Of a DNA stretch of 6,917 nucleotides, positions 5,237 through 6,917 are shown in pieces (positions within the stretch are counted from its first letter, which is position 1; every line of letters starts with the position of its first letter). The notes beneath the pieces were generated by a model, which was not told the origin of the DNA, did not search any database, and was given only the letters and a program-made list of their open reading frames with translations. The stretch lies in NCBI GenBank assembly GCA_009780285.1, contig WRAL01000074.1:1-6917 (forward strand), given 5' to 3'. This DNA is from Treponema sp. Its GTDB lineage: Bacteria; Spirochaetota; Spirochaetia; Treponematales; Breznakiellaceae. Made by a program: the position numbers and the translations under genes.

Positions 5237-6917
5237 CTACTTCATCCACACAGGCGAATCGGTAAGCTCGACCGTGGCCGGGCCGGAGCATCCGTCGGTT
5301 TCAAAAAGGCAAATCTCGTTTTGGCCCCGCGCCAAAAGCGGCGCCGGAACGTAAAGCGTTCGCGCCGGCCCCGCTTCCCAGTAGCGTCCCAGGTTGAAGC
5401 CGTTTACGAAGGCGACGCCTTTGCGGAAACCGGCCAGGTCCAGAAAAGTATCGCGGGTTTCCGCCGCGTCGAAAGCGCCTCGGTAAAAAGCCGGCGCGTT
5501 GACGGAATGCGGCTGTGTGGAAGGCTCGTGTTTTGCCGGCTCGGCGAAGGAGGGAAGGGGGCTAAGCGGAAGGCCGTACATTTCCCATCCGAAAAGCGCC
5601 GTAGGCCCGATTTTTACGGAACCGAAAATGCCGCATGGAGTTGCCCCGCCGTGTCCGTAATTGAGCCTCCCCATATTCTCGACCAGAATGTCAAGCCGAA
5701 AACTTTCCCCCGTCGGCATGGGCAAAATGACCGCTTCATTGCTATTGCGGTAAATCACGCCGACCGTTTCCCCGTCCACGCAAACCACCGCCCGATCCCG
5801 AAAGCCGGTAATCGAAAGCGCCATTTTATAATCGCGCTGCGCCATGCACTCGCGCGACACCGGCGGCATCTCAACCCGTTTTCGGTAAAGCACAAAGCCC
5901 TGCTCCTGATCGAGTTCCTCCATCGACAGGGGCGCGGCGGCTTTTACCGGCTCGCCAAGGAAATCCCAAAGCGGCCGCCGCTGCGTCAATTCGACCTTGC
6001 CGTAGGCCGCTTTTGCCGAGTTCGCCATCTTAATCGCCGGAGCCGGCCCGAAATATTTTTCCAGCGCTTTTTTGCAGGCTTCGTATGCAGGAGTAATGTC
6101 GCCGGCTTCCGAAAGCGGCGCGTGGTAATCGTAGCTTGTGGTCGTCGGCTGGTATTGCCCGGCATCGTCGATGTTGGCCCCGTTCCAGAAGCCGAAGTTC
6201 GTTCCGCCGTGAAACATATACATATTCACCGAAGCGCCGGTTTTTACAATTCTTTCCAACACGTCCGCAACGTCCGCCGCTTCCCGCCTGTGGTGCGCCT
6301 CGCCCCAGTGATCGAACCATCCGCACCAGAACTCGCAGCACATATCCGGCCCGTCCGGCTGAAACCGTCGCAGCAGGTCGAACGCCCTTTCCGGATTCGA
6401 GCCGAAGTTGACGGTCTTCCAGATATCCGGCAAAGTTCCGCCGTCAAGCATTTGGATGTTCGGGCCGTCGGAGGTAAAGAGAACGCTGTCCACGCCAAGT
6501 TCGCGCAGAAGGTTTTTAAGGTAGGAAAGATATTCCCCGTCGCTTCCGTAGGAACCGTATTCGTTCTCAATTTGAACGGCAATAATCGGGCCGCCGTTCG
6601 TGCAAAGGTACGGCACGAGTTTTGGAATCAGCGCCGAAAACCAGTTCCGCACTTTTTGCAAATAATCCGGCCACATACAGCGCAGGCGCATGGAGCGATC
6701 TTTTGCGAGCCAGCCCGGGAAACCGCCGAATTCCCATTCCGCGCAGATGTACGGGCCGGGACGGACGATTACCTTCAGCCCGACTGCCGCCGCCGTTTCG
6801 ATGAAGCCTTCAAGATCGCCGAAACCGTCAAAACTGAAAACGCCTTCCTTAGGCTCGTGCAGATTCCACGGAACGTAGGTTTCCACCGTGTTGAAACCGC
6901 AGGCGGCGAGTTTTTCA
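5237..6917 (-). CDS. Beta-galactosidase, glycoside hydrolase family 35 (5' end outside window)
   Basis: This family 35 enzyme hydrolyses terminal non-reducing beta-D-galactose with retention of configuration. The frame is open to the window edge: EKLAACGFNTVETYVPWN is the conserved start of the GH35 barrel, so the GTG at 6884-6886 is an internal Val codon and the true start lies beyond 6917. About 559 residues are visible. Conserved blocks in order are RPGPYICAEWEFGG, AVQIENEYGSYG (acid/base Glu, codon 6560-6562), CEFWCGWFDHWGEAHH (nucleophile Glu, codon 6332-6334), MYMFHGGTNFGFWNGA and TTSYDYHAPLSEAGD. The blocks resemble the human GLB1 and bacterial branch. The C-terminal half holds the beta-sandwich domains and ends with GFNLGRYWEAGPARTLYVPA. 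Any signal peptide would be off the window, so location is unknown. It points toward the higBA and mgl genes; released galactose would suit the Mgl transporter. Confidence 0.97.
   Translation of the reverse strand, partial: EKLAACGFNTVETYVPWNLHEPKEGVFSFDGFGDLEGFIETAAAVGLKVIVRPGPYICAEWEFGGFPGWLAKDRSMRLRCMWPDYLQKVRNWFSALIPKLVPYLCTNGGPIIAVQIENEYGSYGSDGEYLSYLKNLLRELGVDSVLFTSDGPNIQMLDGGTLPDIWKTVNFGSNPERAFDLLRRFQPDGPDMCCEFWCGWFDHWGEAHHRREAADVADVLERIVKTGASVNMYMFHGGTNFGFWNGANIDDAGQYQPTTTSYDYHAPLSEAGDITPAYEACKKALEKYFGPAPAIKMANSAKAAYGKVELTQRRPLWDFLGEPVKAAAPLSMEELDQEQGFVLYRKRVEMPPVSRECMAQRDYKMALSITGFRDRAVVCVDGETVGVIYRNSNEAVILPMPTGESFRLDILVENMGRLNYGHGGATPCGIFGSVKIGPTALFGWEMYGLPLSPLPSFAEPAKHEPSTQPHSVNAPAFYRGAFDAAETRDTFLDLAGFRKGVAFVNGFNLGRYWEAGPARTLYVPAPLLARGQNEICLFETDGCSGPATVELTDSPVWMK

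Noticed and set aside
6884..6886. GTG as the start codon of the GH35 gene
   Set aside because: The frame continues upstream to the window edge and encodes the conserved GFNT block just before VETYVPWN. The GTG is an internal Val codon.
1..6917. CRISPR array, tRNA or rRNA
   Set aside because: I found no spaced direct repeats, no cloverleaf-like sequence and no rRNA motifs on reading both strands.

Overview
The window reads as bacterial, GC-rich chromosome from a diderm, probably host-associated or gut fermenter that feeds on plant or host glycans. A spirochaete of the Treponema type is my best guess. The reasons are the mglB-mglA-mglC gene order and the binding protein's signal peptide, which ends in Ala-Phe-Ala followed by a Gly run and has no lipobox Cys. 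This taxonomic guess is inference and weak.

Layout, left to right. Positions 1-290 hold no gene: a hairpin with a T run at the left edge looks like the terminator of a plus-strand gene outside the window, and a large stem-loop at 217-286 looks like the terminator of the mgl operon. Positions 291-4171 on the minus strand are a complete galactose/methyl-galactoside ABC transporter, transcribed mglB, mglA, mglC. Its sigma70-like promoter lies at 4262-4290 and its leader of about 84 nt can fold into two hairpins. Two further hairpins sit between mglB and mglA and probably lower expression of the ATPase and permease relative to the binding protein.

Positions 4172-4522 are the divergent intergenic region. 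Besides the mgl promoter it contains a fold-back element of about 110 bp (4353-4462) with CTAGTGTTC/GAACACTAG ends and a perfect 29-bp central palindrome, which looks like a MITE. It also contains a consensus sigma70 promoter overlapped by two palindromes. That promoter drives a plus-strand type II toxin-antitoxin pair of the HigB/HigA type (4523-5160). Its predicted +1 falls on the A of the toxin ATG, so the toxin mRNA is probably leaderless.

Positions 5237-6917 on the minus strand are a GH35 beta-galactosidase that runs off the right edge, so its true N-terminus is not in the window. The GH35 enzyme and the Mgl transporter make functional sense together: one releases terminal beta-galactose from glycans, the other imports galactose or glucose. 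The toxin-antitoxin module with its neighbouring MITE-like element sits between them like an inserted cassette.

I see no wholly unknown protein system here. The less ordinary signals are regulatory or mobile (leaderless toxin promoter with nested palindromes, MITE, inter-cistronic hairpins) and a changed sugar pocket in MglB.
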